NCBI GenBank assembly: GCA_027487685.1
Contig: JAIYDC010000013.1
Location: 1-54,635, forward strand
Direction of reading: 5' to 3'
DNA length: 54,635 bases
Source: Pseudomonadota bacterium
GTDB taxonomy: Bacteria; Bdellovibrionota; Bacteriovoracia; Bacteriovoracales; Bacteriovoracaceae
The notes under the pieces were generated by a model that searched no databases, was not told the DNA's origin, and worked only from the letters and a program-made list of their open reading frames with translations. A program made the position numbers and the translations under genes. Positions 33,454 to 41,631 of this stretch are shown piece by piece (position 1 is the stretch's first letter; each line of letters begins with the position of its first letter).

Positions 33454-34211
33454 TTGAGACTCCTCGCTATTGTGGTAGGCGAGCCTTGATCCATCGGCAT
33501 CGTAATGATCTCATCAATCACGACGTGTCGCGGCTGCTCAAGCATAAACGTCATCATGCGGGCGATATCCTCTGCCATCAAGGGGGTCATTCCTGCGTAC
33601 ACCTTCTCCGCGGCTTGGGTATCTCCTCCAAACCGAACGGTACTAAACTCAGTGTTAACCATCCCGGGGGAGATTTGCATGACCCGAATATTTTTTCCAC
33701 AGGTCTCCTCCCGGAGCGCCCGAGTGAAGGCCTTCACGGCGTGCTTCGTGGCGCAGTAGACCGTTCCTCCGGCATAGGTATAGTGACCAGCAATAGAACA
33801 AAGGTTCACAATATCTCCTCCCCCGTTTCGGAGCATCCAGGGAAGAACGGTGTGGGCCAGACGGAAGTTAGCGGTGATGTTGGTTTCAATCATCTGCTCC
33901 CAGTCTTCAAAACGCGCCGACTGGGCCTTCTCACGACCAAGGGCAAGACCTGCATTATTGATCAAAACATCTATGCGTTCATCGGTGACTGACGAGAGTT
34001 TTTTCGCTAGGGCCTTATCGGTGACATCGAGTGGAACAAGGTGGGTAGAAGCCTTGGGGTAGAGCTCATGCAACTCCTTTTGCAGCTCTCTGAGCTTTTC
34101 TTCCCGACGAGCGAGAAGAAATAGCTCATGGCCTCTTGCCGCTAGAGAAAGTGCTGTGGCGCGGCCGATTCCGCTCGAGGCGCCGGTGATGAGAGTTCTT
34201 AGCTGGCCCAT
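33450..34211 (-). CDS. Short-chain dehydrogenase/reductase (YdfG-like)
   Basis: A 253-residue classical SDR. The cofactor loop is ITGASSGIGRATAL near the start, with LLARREEKL directing NADP. NNAGLALG, then NLCSIAGHYTYAGGTVYCATKHAV gives the catalytic Ser and YxxxK, and ISPGMVNTEFS follows. It resembles YdfG-type serine/3-hydroxy acid dehydrogenases, but the substrate is not fixed by sequence. I choose the ATG at 34211 with GAGGGT upstream. A longer reading to 34253 extends even deeper into the preceding gene. The start lies 86 bases inside the upstream glycosyltransferase gene, an unusually long same-strand overlap. It overlaps the pyrC start by four bases. Confidence 0.88.
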   Translation of the reverse strand: MGQLRTLITGASSGIGRATALSLAARGHELFLLARREEKLRELQKELHELYPKASTHLVPLDVTDKALAKKLSSVTDERIDVLINNAGLALGREKAQSARFEDWEQMIETNITANFRLAHTVLPWMLRNGGGDIVNLCSIAGHYTYAGGTVYCATKHAVKAFTRALREETCGKNIRVMQISPGMVNTEFSTVRFGGDTQAAEKVYAGMTPLMAEDIARMMTFMLEQPRHVVIDEIITMPMDQGSPTTIARSLK

Positions 34212-35595
34212 GGTCTTTACCCTCTGAATAAGAAAATGAGAAGAAGAGAGCATGGTTAAAACTCTCGTAGCGCTCTAAGCGCGCCTTCTCTAGTACGACG
34301 ATCGGTATATATCTATCATTACCATTCAGATCGAAAAGATTAAAGTCTTGTTTGTACTTGTGAAGTAGCATGGCCTGTTGTGAGCAGTCTTCATACTCCC
34401 GCTGAAAATAGTAGCGAAGCTGGTAAGAATTGCCACAGATGACAAGCACTCGCGAGCCGAGTTGCAGTTGCAGACGTCGGAACATTCGCACGTGGTCATC
34501 GTCCCATTCATAGTCTCCCCAAGGGCGAAGAATTGTTACGTTAAAAGCAATCAGAGAAACTGTCAAAAGCCCGATTTTGATGTCGAAAAAACGATCCACT
34601 TCGGCCAGTTCAAGCAGGAAGAAGAGGAGCACTGGGACGATATAAATGTAATACCGGTTGATACGCAGGTCAATTCCCAGAAGCAATAAAAGTTCTACCA
34701 CCATAACAGTCCCAACAAAGATAAAACTGGTACGGAGAGCGGGAGAAAAATCACGCCGAAGTGCTCCCAGATTCCTCCCCCAGATAAGGATTAAGGAAGT
34801 GAGCAGGAGAAGCAAAAAAACGGGTAGCGGGGACAGGGGATAAAATTTCTTATGCGGGAAGCTGTCCCCCCCAAAGAGAAGCACCATTGCCCCATAGAAG
34901 AGGTCAGCACTAGAGGTAATCCAACGAATGTTACTCAAGACCTTGTCCTGACCAAGGTTGAGGAATCGAAGACCATAGTAGACGCAGACAGGAAGAGCGC
35001 TCGTAGCAAAGAAGAAGAAATCTGATCTCCGCAGCCGTCTTAAGACAAGATCCGAGGCCAGGATTGATCCCACAGGGATAAGAGCAAAAGGATGGACCAT
35101 GGGATAAAGAGACAGTAGAGACCAAAGGTGCCAATTCTTTACCTGATCACGTACGGACCAGGCAATGAGCCCTAAGAGCGAAAGGTCAGCGTAGAGCGCG
35201 TAGTGCCGTGCTTGACGGGAGTATATAACGGCAAGAGGCCAGAGCCACCAAAGCACTAAAAGAAGATACGCCCTCCTGGGCGACTGATAGCGGCCGACGA
35301 GGGCCACCATAAGACCAGTGAGGAGAACATTTAAAAAGATCGAAAAGTAGCGCAGCGATAGAACCTCACCGGGGAAGAAGCTGAGCCATATCCTATTTAA
35401 AAAATAATACAAGGGGGTGTGGGATTCGCCATAGAACACTGAACCAAGATCCATGGCAAAGTACCAGCTCGCCATCTCGTCACCCCAGGCGGAGACGTCG
35501 GCAAGACCTAGAAGGCGAAAGAAAAGTCCAAAAAATAGGGCCGAAAACAAAAAGGCCCCTCCCGTGAGGGAGAGGCCTGGAAAAACATTATGCAT
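34126..35595 (-). CDS. GT39/ArnT-like polytopic membrane glycosyltransferase
   Basis: An up to 489-residue integral membrane protein with about ten hydrophobic helices. The first extracytoplasmic loop has SAWGDEMASWYF with the Asp-Glu pair expected of GT-C/PMT-type glycosyltransferases that use lipid-linked sugars, and SRQARHYALYADL later resembles this family. The acceptor is unknown (lipid A, glycan or protein). The ATG at 35595 overlaps the aconitase stop, but a strong intrinsic terminator lies within codons 6-18, so a TTG at about codon 16 may be the real start. The last 28 residues, rich in Lys, Arg and His, are encoded across the SDR start and are probably a non-conserved tail. Confidence 0.8.
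   Translation of the reverse strand: MHNVFPGLSLTGGAFLFSALFFGLFFRLLGLADVSAWGDEMASWYFAMDLGSVFYGESHTPLYYFLNRIWLSFFPGEVLSLRYFSIFLNVLLTGLMVALVGRYQSPRRAYLLLVLWWLWPLAVIYSRQARHYALYADLSLLGLIAWSVRDQVKNWHLWSLLSLYPMVHPFALIPVGSILASDLVLRRLRRSDFFFFATSALPVCVYYGLRFLNLGQDKVLSNIRWITSSADLFYGAMVLLFGGDSFPHKKFYPLSPLPVFLLLLLTSLILIWGRNLGALRRDFSPALRTSFIFVGTVMVVELLLLLGIDLRINRYYIYIVPVLLFFLLELAEVDRFFDIKIGLLTVSLIAFNVTILRPWGDYEWDDDHVRMFRRLQLQLGSRVLVICGNSYQLRYYFQREYEDCSQQAMLLHKYKQDFNLFDLNGNDRYIPIVVLEKARLERYESFNHALFFSFSYSEGKDHGPAKNSHHRRLERNRPRHSTFSSGKRP
35543..35578 (-). terminator. Intrinsic terminator after acnA
   Basis: On the minus strand AGGCCTCTCCC, loop TCAC, GGGAGGGGCCT and then TTTTTGTTTT form an 11-bp stem with one wobble followed by a U-rich tail. 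It lies ten bases after the acnA stop. It is also inside the open frame of the following membrane glycosyltransferase, so it should either separate the two transcripts or act as a partial attenuator. Confidence 0.88.
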
Positions 35596-38278
35596 TAAGC
35601 TTTCGAAGGACGTAATGGAGGATTCCAGAGTTCTTAAAATACTCCAGCTCGTTGGCCGTATCGATGCGTGACTGGAGCTTAACCTTCAGTACTTCACCAG
35701 AGCGGCGCTTGATTTCAGCGCTCAACTCCGCTTTTGGCTTCATGTCGGTCAGACCCGTGATGGTGACCTCTTCGGTGCCGTCAAGGCCCAAGGTTTTGCG
35801 GGTGTCGCCTTTAGTAAACTGAAGGGGAATAACACCCATGCCAATAAGGTTTGAGCGGTGGATACGCTCGAAGCTCTCTGTGATCACGGCCTTGATGCCA
35901 AGCAAGCGGGTGCCTTTGGCCGCCCAGTCACGGGAGGATCCGGTGCCGTATTCTTTTCCGGCCATAATCACGAGAGGCTTGCTGGCCGCCTGGTATTTCA
36001 TGGAGGCGTCATAGATCGTCGTCTCTTCACCAGTTGGAACGTAGGTCGTAAGTCCCCCTTCTTTGCCGGACTTCACCATTTCATTTTTAAGTCGAATATT
36101 CGCGAAGGTTCCGCGAGTCATGACCTCATCGTGACCTCGACGGGCACCATATTGGTTAAAGTCACTGGCCTTCACTCCGCGGCCAACGAGGTACTGACCG
36201 GCCGGTGTCTCTGGCTTAAATGAGCCTGCAGGAGAAATATGGTCAGTCGTAATAGAGTCACCAAAGACCCCGAGGATCTGAGCGCCATGGATGTCTTTGA
36301 CAACCTCCGGATCCTTTTTCATACCCTTAAAGTAAGGTGGATTATTGATGTACGTAGAGGCCGCATCCCAAGCGAAGGTTTCCCCCTCTGGTACAGAAAC
36401 CTTTTGCCAGAACTCGTCGCCTTTGAAGACGTCCGAGTAACGAGACTTAAACATCTGTGGAGTAATCTTCGCCATGGCCTCAGCAATTTCTGCTGATGAA
36501 GGCCAGATATCTTTCAGGAACACTTTGTTCCCTTTAGCGTCTTTTCCTATCGGCTCAGTCGTAAGGTCAAGTTTCACGTTACCAGCGATGGCGTAGGCCA
36601 CGACGAGAGGAGGAGAGGCCAGGTAGTTTGCTTTCACGTCTGGAGAGACCCTGCCCTCAAAGTTCCGGTTTCCAGAAAGGACGGCCGCTGCGGTTATGTT
36701 CCCGTCTTTGATGGCCTTAGAGAACTCAGGTCGCAGAGGACCCGAATTGCCGATGCAGGTCGTGCAACCATAGCCCACGAGGTTGAAGCCCAGCTTATTG
36801 AGTTCTGGCTGAAGGCCCGCAGCTTCGAGATAGTCGGTCACAACCTTAGATCCTGGGGCGAGAGAAGTCTTCACCCATGGCTTACGAGTAAGCCCAAGAG
36901 CGTTGGCCTTCTTTGCGACGAGACCCGCGGCAATGAGTACCGACGGGTTTGAAGTGTTGGTACACGAAGTGATAGCAGCGATCATCACGTCCCCGTGAGT
37001 CAGGGTGAAATCATGGCCATCAATCTTTTGTGCGGCATGAGCGTCATCGGCCTTGACCTTAAAACCACTCTCGGAAACGAGATCTTTCTTAAAGCCTTCA
37101 GCGATGTTCGCCAGGGAGACCCTGTCCTGGGGACGCTTAGGTCCCGCCAATGACGGCTCAACGGTAGAGAGATCGAGGTCGAGGGTGTCGGTGAAAACCG
37201 GATCCTTGGAGTCGTTTCTCCAGAATCCCTGCTCCTTGGCGTAGGCCTCTACCAGCTGCACGCGATCTTCGTCGCGGCCAGTGAAGCGAAGGTACTCAAT
37301 GGTCTTTTCATCAACCGGGAAAAAGCCACAGGTCGCTCCGTACTCAGGGGCCATGTTGGCGATAGTAGCGCGGTCAGCAAGAGTCAGGTCCTTCAGGCCC
37401 GGCCCGAAGAACTCAACGAACTTATCAACCACACCTTTTTTCCGGAGCATGTTGGTCACGGTCAGAACCACGTCTGTCGCAGTGACGCCTTCCCTCGCCT
37501 TGCCCGTCAGGCGGAATCCGACAACTTCAGGGATGAGCATGGTGACTGCCTGGCCCAACATGGCAGCTTCGGCTTCAATTCCGCCGACACCCCAACCGAG
37601 AACTGACAGACCATTGACCATTGTCGTGTGGGAGTCAGTGCCGACACAAGTATCACAATAGGCGAGAGTCGTGCCGCTTTCTTCTTTCGTCCAGACTGTC
37701 TGTGCGAGATACTCCACATTCACCTGGTGACAGATTCCAGTTCCCGGAGGAACGACCCGGAAATTTTTGAAGGCCTTTTGGCCCCACTTGAGAAACTTAT
37801 AGCGCTCACCATTGCGCTCATACTCAAGGTTCATATTTTTGGTGAAGGCATTTTCGTCAGCTGAATAATCGACGATGACCGAGTGGTCGATCACGAGGTC
37901 AACCGGAACGAGAGGGTTGATCTTCTGGGGGTTACCGCCAACGGCCTTCATGGCGTCCCGCATGGCCGCGAGATCCACCACGGCCGGAACACCTGTAAAG
38001 TCTTGCATGAGAACCCGGGCCGGGTAGTAATTGATCTCCCGTGTCGAGCGCCGGTCTTGAGTCCACTTCCCCATCGCCTTGATGTCTTCGCCGAAAACAG
38101 TGAAGCCATCTTCATTTCGAAGGAGATTCTCCATCAGCACTTTAAGGGAGTATGGCAGATTGTCGACATCGCCGACACCCGCGGCCTGGGCGGCCTTAAG
38201 GGAAAAGTAGTCGTAGGATTTGTTACCAACTTTGAGGGTCCGGCGGGCCTTAAAAGAATCGAGTCTTTTCTCTGACAC
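35588..38278 (-). CDS. acnA: Aconitate hydratase A
   Basis: An 896-residue aconitase that interconverts citrate and isocitrate in the TCA cycle using a [4Fe-4S] cluster. The cluster-ligand and active-site blocks are CDTCVGTDSHTTMVNGL, SCTNTSNPSVLIAAG and GYGCTTCIGNSGPL. The swivel domain has GSSRDWAAKGTRLLG. Length and order match the AcnA/IRP1 type rather than AcnB. The GTG start at 38278 follows AGGAGT. It ends at a strong terminator. Cluster supply probably comes from the suf-nfu operon in this window. It sits near the sucA-sucB-lpd operon, so TCA genes are grouped here. Confidence 0.96.
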   Translation of the reverse strand: MSEKRLDSFKARRTLKVGNKSYDYFSLKAAQAAGVGDVDNLPYSLKVLMENLLRNEDGFTVFGEDIKAMGKWTQDRRSTREINYYPARVLMQDFTGVPAVVDLAAMRDAMKAVGGNPQKINPLVPVDLVIDHSVIVDYSADENAFTKNMNLEYERNGERYKFLKWGQKAFKNFRVVPPGTGICHQVNVEYLAQTVWTKEESGTTLAYCDTCVGTDSHTTMVNGLSVLGWGVGGIEAEAAMLGQAVTMLIPEVVGFRLTGKAREGVTATDVVLTVTNMLRKKGVVDKFVEFFGPGLKDLTLADRATIANMAPEYGATCGFFPVDEKTIEYLRFTGRDEDRVQLVEAYAKEQGFWRNDSKDPVFTDTLDLDLSTVEPSLAGPKRPQDRVSLANIAEGFKKDLVSESGFKVKADDAHAAQKIDGHDFTLTHGDVMIAAITSCTNTSNPSVLIAAGLVAKKANALGLTRKPWVKTSLAPGSKVVTDYLEAAGLQPELNKLGFNLVGYGCTTCIGNSGPLRPEFSKAIKDGNITAAAVLSGNRNFEGRVSPDVKANYLASPPLVVAYAIAGNVKLDLTTEPIGKDAKGNKVFLKDIWPSSAEIAEAMAKITPQMFKSRYSDVFKGDEFWQKVSVPEGETFAWDAASTYINNPPYFKGMKKDPEVVKDIHGAQILGVFGDSITTDHISPAGSFKPETPAGQYLVGRGVKASDFNQYGARRGHDEVMTRGTFANIRLKNEMVKSGKEGGLTTYVPTGEETTIYDASMKYQAASKPLVIMAGKEYGTGSSRDWAAKGTRLLGIKAVITESFERIHRSNLIGMGVIPLQFTKGDTRKTLGLDGTEEVTITGLTDMKPKAELSAEIKRRSGEVLKVKLQSRIDTANELEYFKNSGILHYVLRKLNA

Positions 38279-38574
38279 TTGTTCACTCCTGAGTATGAAA
38301 ATTTATGAGTTATTCTATCCCGAGTGCCGACTTGTGACTATGACAAATCTTCTCGGCAGGAGGTGTTTCCGACAAAAAGGCTATGCCATGTTCAGCACCT
38401 CAAAGAGTGGAGCATCCAAAGCGACATCTATTGCTAGCGCAACGAATAATACAGGATGAACGGCATGGGATTCAGATAACTCGTGTCGCTCCCTCTGTTC
38501 TCTTCATCCCTAGCAATATTCTCTTCATCTCGGTCCACCTTCTACCGAGAAGGTAGTAGGAAGGGAGGAGATTC
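38279..38574. promoter_or_regulatory. Divergent control region between acnA and a small membrane protein
   Basis: This 296-base gap holds no convincing gene. It has an 11-base direct repeat TTCTCTTCATC at 38498-38508 and 38519-38529, spaced by 21 bases (two helix turns). A perfect 7-bp hairpin ACCTTCT-ACCG-AGAAGGT lies at 38537-38554, just upstream of the GGGAGGAG ribosome site of the plus-strand gene. These could be regulator sites or an RNA element. I could not settle on promoter boxes for acnA. Confidence 0.4.
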
Positions 38575-39000
38575 ATGGATAAAGTCACTCGGGAAAGTCA
38601 CCTTGACCACATGGTGCGGGTCGTTCCCTTTATCGTGACCGGCTACGCCTTCCAGTGCTTTATGATCCTGCAAGTGTCGCCTGGGGAATTTACTCAACGA
38701 AGTCTGAGTGTCCTGGGCGGTTTTATCGCTGCCATGATCGCAGCTTTCATCACCTATGACTTGAACCATACTGTGTCCATGGATGACACCGGTCTCACAG
38801 TCAGCTTCCTCTCCAAGAAAAATTTTGTCCGCTATTCCGAGATCATCAGCGTCGAGGTATCCGACCCTGGGCAAACATTTGCAACGGTCAAAATCTCAAC
38901 GGCCCGAGGGCAGGTTCGCCTGAGATTCGTTGACCACCCGGATGAGGTTAAGGCGTTCCTGGACCAGCGTCGTGGGACTAAGGTCCAGGTTGCGGCCTAG
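38575..39000 (+). CDS. Small two-helix membrane protein with PH-like tail
   Basis: A 141-residue protein. Two hydrophobic helices (about 14-33 and 44-62) are followed by a beta-rich soluble domain (about 68-130: VSMDDTGLTVSFLSKKNFVRYSEI, then VEVSDPG). This pattern resembles membrane-associated bacterial PH-like domains. A strong GGGAGGAG ribosome site precedes the ATG. I do not recognise a named family. It lies alone between the acnA and lpd operons, convergent with lpd. Confidence 0.75.
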   Translation: MDKVTRESHLDHMVRVVPFIVTGYAFQCFMILQVSPGEFTQRSLSVLGGFIAAMIAAFITYDLNHTVSMDDTGLTVSFLSKKNFVRYSEIISVEVSDPGQTFATVKISTARGQVRLRFVDHPDEVKAFLDQRRGTKVQVAA

Positions 39001-39005
39001 CCCTA

Positions 39006-40406
39006 TCACATGTTGAGAGCGCGGTTTTCTGTAGCGGCCAGGCAAGCTTCTTTAAAGCCTTCCGAGTAAGTCGGGTGCGCATGGGAAATACGGCCTATGT
39101 CTTCGGCACTGGCACGGAATTCCATAGCAACGACCGCTTCAGCAATCAAATCTGCGGTCCGTGGGCCAATCATATGCACCCCAAGAATCTCGTCAGTTTT
39201 CTTATGCGCGAGGACCTTGATCAGACCATTTTTCTCGTTCGACGCGGCGGCGCGACCTAAGGCAAGGAAGGGAAACTTACCCACTTTATAGTCGACACCC
39301 TTCTCTTTGAGTTCCTGTTCAGTATGTCCAACAGAAGCGACTTCAGGCCAGGTATAAACCACGCCAGGTATCAGGAGGTAGTTGATGTGAGGCTTCTGCC
39401 CAGCAATGTGTTCGGCCACGAAGACACCCTCTTCCTCGGCCTTATGGGCGAGCATCGCTCCACGAATGACATCTCCGATCGCATAAATATGCGGCTCTGA
39501 GGTCTGGAGATGATCGTTCACCGGGATTCTTCCGCGTTCGTCGGTCTTTAAACCTGCGTTTTCAAGCCCAAGACTTTCAGTGTAGGGCCTGCGACCCACG
39601 GCCACCAGGCAGTAGTCACCAATCAGCACAAGCTCCTCACCAGAGGCTTTGTTTTTCGCTTTAACCGTGACCTCTTTCCCGTTACGAGAGACACCCGTCA
39701 CGCCATAGCCCAGGTAAAAGTCCATGCCGTCTTTTTTAAGAACTTTCTGAATTTCTTTGCCCATGTCAGAGTCCATGGACGCGATACAAGAGTCGGCGAA
39801 TTCAACCACCGAGACGTTCGAACCGAGGCGCTTGAAGACTGAACCCATTTCAAGGCCAATCACCCCGGCACCGATCACGATCATGTGCTTGGGTACATCA
39901 GCAAGTTTAAGCGCTTCGGTTGATGTAATCACACGCTCTTTATCAACGGAAACTCCAGGAAGAGACGCGGGCTTCGAGCCAGTAGCGATGATCGCATTCC
40001 GGAAACCGTACTCTTTCCCGGCCACGACCACAGTATTTTTATCTTTGAAGGAGCCATGGCCCTGAAGCACTGTAATCTTGTTTTTCTTCATCAAAAACTG
40101 AACACCACCGGTAATGCCTTCGACCACCTTCGCTACACGATCAGACATTTTCTTCATGTTAAGCTTTACATCACTCACTTCAATTCCATGGAGCGCGTGA
40201 GAATGAACTGTTTCATGATAGCGCTCTGAGGAGTCAAGCCAGGCCTTTGAGGGGATACAGCCGACGTTTAAGCATGTCCCCCCCAGAGTTTTGTAGCGCT
40301 CGACGATGGCGACTTTTTTCCCAAGCTGGGCAGCGCGAATGGCAGCAATATAGCCACCGGGACCAGAGCCGATAACGATCAAGTCAAACTGTTCCATACT
40401 ACACAT
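39006..40406 (-). CDS. lpd: Dihydrolipoyl dehydrogenase (E3)
   Basis: A 466-residue flavoprotein disulphide reductase that reoxidises dihydrolipoamide with NAD in 2-oxoacid dehydrogenase complexes. The FAD loop is [11 protein letters not shown] (12-22), and the redox cysteines are C45 and C50 in [13 protein letters not shown]. The NAD loop is [12 protein letters not shown], and the catalytic His-Glu is in [12 protein letters not shown] near the C terminus. Its start overlaps the sucB stop by eight bases, and an in-frame ATG three codons later is an alternative. It is the last gene of the sucA-sucB-lpd operon, so it serves at least the 2-oxoglutarate dehydrogenase complex. Confidence 0.96.
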   Translation of the reverse strand: MCSMEQFDLIVIGSGPGGYIAAIRAAQLGKKVAIVERYKTLGGTCLNVGCIPSKAWLDSSERYHETVHSHALHGIEVSDVKLNMKKMSDRVAKVVEGITGGVQFLMKKNKITVLQGHGSFKDKNTVVVAGKEYGFRNAIIATGSKPASLPGVSVDKERVITSTEALKLADVPKHMIVIGAGVIGLEMGSVFKRLGSNVSVVEFADSCIASMDSDMGKEIQKVLKKDGMDFYLGYGVTGVSRNGKEVTVKAKNKASGEELVLIGDYCLVAVGRRPYTESLGLENAGLKTDERGRIPVNDHLQTSEPHIYAIGDVIRGAMLAHKAEEEGVFVAEHIAGQKPHINYLLIPGVVYTWPEVASVGHTEQELKEKGVDYKVGKFPFLALGRAAASNEKNGLIKVLAHKKTDEILGVHMIGPRTADLIAEAVVAMEFRASAEDIGRISHAHPTYSEGFKEACLAATENRALNM

Positions 40407-41613
40407 CCAAGAGGAGACGGGCCGGATCTTCGATCATCTCCTTTACAGCTTTAAGGAATGAAACGGATTCCCGACCATCGATGATCCGGTGGTCATAGGA
40501 GAGTGCCAGGTACATGATAGGGCGAATAACAACCTGACCATGAAGAGCGACCGGGCGCTCGACGATATTGTGAAGGCCAAGGATAGCCGACTGAGGAGCA
40601 TTCAAGATCGGAGTGGAAAGCATGGAACCGAAAATACCACCATTTGTGATGGTGAAAGTTCCGCCCTGCATCTCCTCGAGAGTGATCTTACCATCGCGCG
40701 CTCGGGTGGCGAGTTCGATGATCTTCGATTCAATGGCGGCCATTCCCATGGACTCAGCATTTCGGATCACCGGAACAACCAGACCGCGAGGTGTGGAGAC
40801 GGCAACGCCGACATCGGCGTAGTTATGGTAGACCAGTTCCTGCCCATCAATCATACCATTCACGGCCGGGTAGTTTTTGAGGGCCGCGCACGCCGCCTTT
40901 GTGAAGAAGCTCATAAAACCAAGGCCCACGCCGTGCTTATCTTTGAAGCTGTCTTTGTACTTTTTCCGCAATTCCATCACCGCCGACATGTCGACTTCAT
41001 TGAACGTCGTGAGCATAGCGGTTGTGTTCTTGGCCGCCACCAGGCGAGCGGCGATGGTCTTGCGCAGACCCGTCATCTTTTCACGCCGGGTTTCCCGGGA
41101 GAAAGAAGATGAAAGTGTCTCACGGGCCAGCGCCTTGAGTGGCGACTCGACGGCCGCTGCTTCGCGCTTTGGCTCCGCGGCGAGGGCATCTCCCTTGGTG
41201 ATACGTCCATCACGGCCGCTACCGGCAACTGATCCCGCGTCGACGCCCTTCTCACTCAGAATTTTAGCCGCTGCAGGCGAAGGAAAATTCTTCTGGTCCG
41301 CTGTCTCACGTCCAGCACTCGCCGCAGGTGCCTCTTTCGCTAGCGACCGAACCTCGGCCGGGGCCGCCGCGCCAGCGGTGACGGTCTCATCAATCTGGGC
41401 CACTTGAGTACCGATAGAGACGGTCTCCCCTTCTTGAATGAGAATTTTAAGCTTCCCTGCTTTAGGAGCAGAGATCTCAAGGGTCGCTTTGTCAGATTCG
41501 ATCGAGCAGATCGCCTCGTCGAGCTTCACCACGTCGCCGTCTTTTTTAAGCCAGCTCGCGATCGTGACCTCGGAGATGGATTCGCCTACACTTGGAACTT
41601 TTACATCAACCAT
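40399..41613 (-). CDS. sucB: Dihydrolipoyl succinyltransferase (E2 of 2-oxoglutarate dehydrogenase)
   Basis: A 404-residue E2 enzyme. It has one lipoyl domain (about 1-76) with the lipoylated K42 in [10 protein letters not shown] flexible Ala/Pro/Glu-rich linker is followed by a peripheral subunit-binding domain (about 110-145, [15 protein letters not shown]), and then the catalytic domain with H375 and D379 in [13 protein letters not shown] single lipoyl domain and the sucA neighbour identify it as the succinyl form. It transfers the succinyl group from E1 to CoA at the core of the complex. It lies 18 bases after sucA. Confidence 0.95.
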   Translation of the reverse strand: MVDVKVPSVGESISEVTIASWLKKDGDVVKLDEAICSIESDKATLEISAPKAGKLKILIQEGETVSIGTQVAQIDETVTAGAAAPAEVRSLAKEAPAASAGRETADQKNFPSPAAAKILSEKGVDAGSVAGSGRDGRITKGDALAAEPKREAAAVESPLKALARETLSSSFSRETRREKMTGLRKTIAARLVAAKNTTAMLTTFNEVDMSAVMELRKKYKDSFKDKHGVGLGFMSFFTKAACAALKNYPAVNGMIDGQELVYHNYADVGVAVSTPRGLVVPVIRNAESMGMAAIESKIIELATRARDGKITLEEMQGGTFTITNGGIFGSMLSTPILNAPQSAILGLHNIVERPVALHGQVVIRPIMYLALSYDHRIIDGRESVSFLKAVKEMIEDPARLLLDV

Positions 41614-41631
41614 AACTTATCCTTTTATCTC

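Noticed and set aside
38298-38459. A short plus-strand frame in the acnA upstream gap (MKIYELFYPECRL start)
   Set aside because: There is no ribosome site, no domain, and the stretch is more simply explained as control sequence for acnA and the membrane protein.
40489-41112. A 207-codon plus-strand frame opposite sucB
   Set aside because: Antisense to well-conserved lipoyl succinyltransferase sequence, with a low-complexity translation and no family match.
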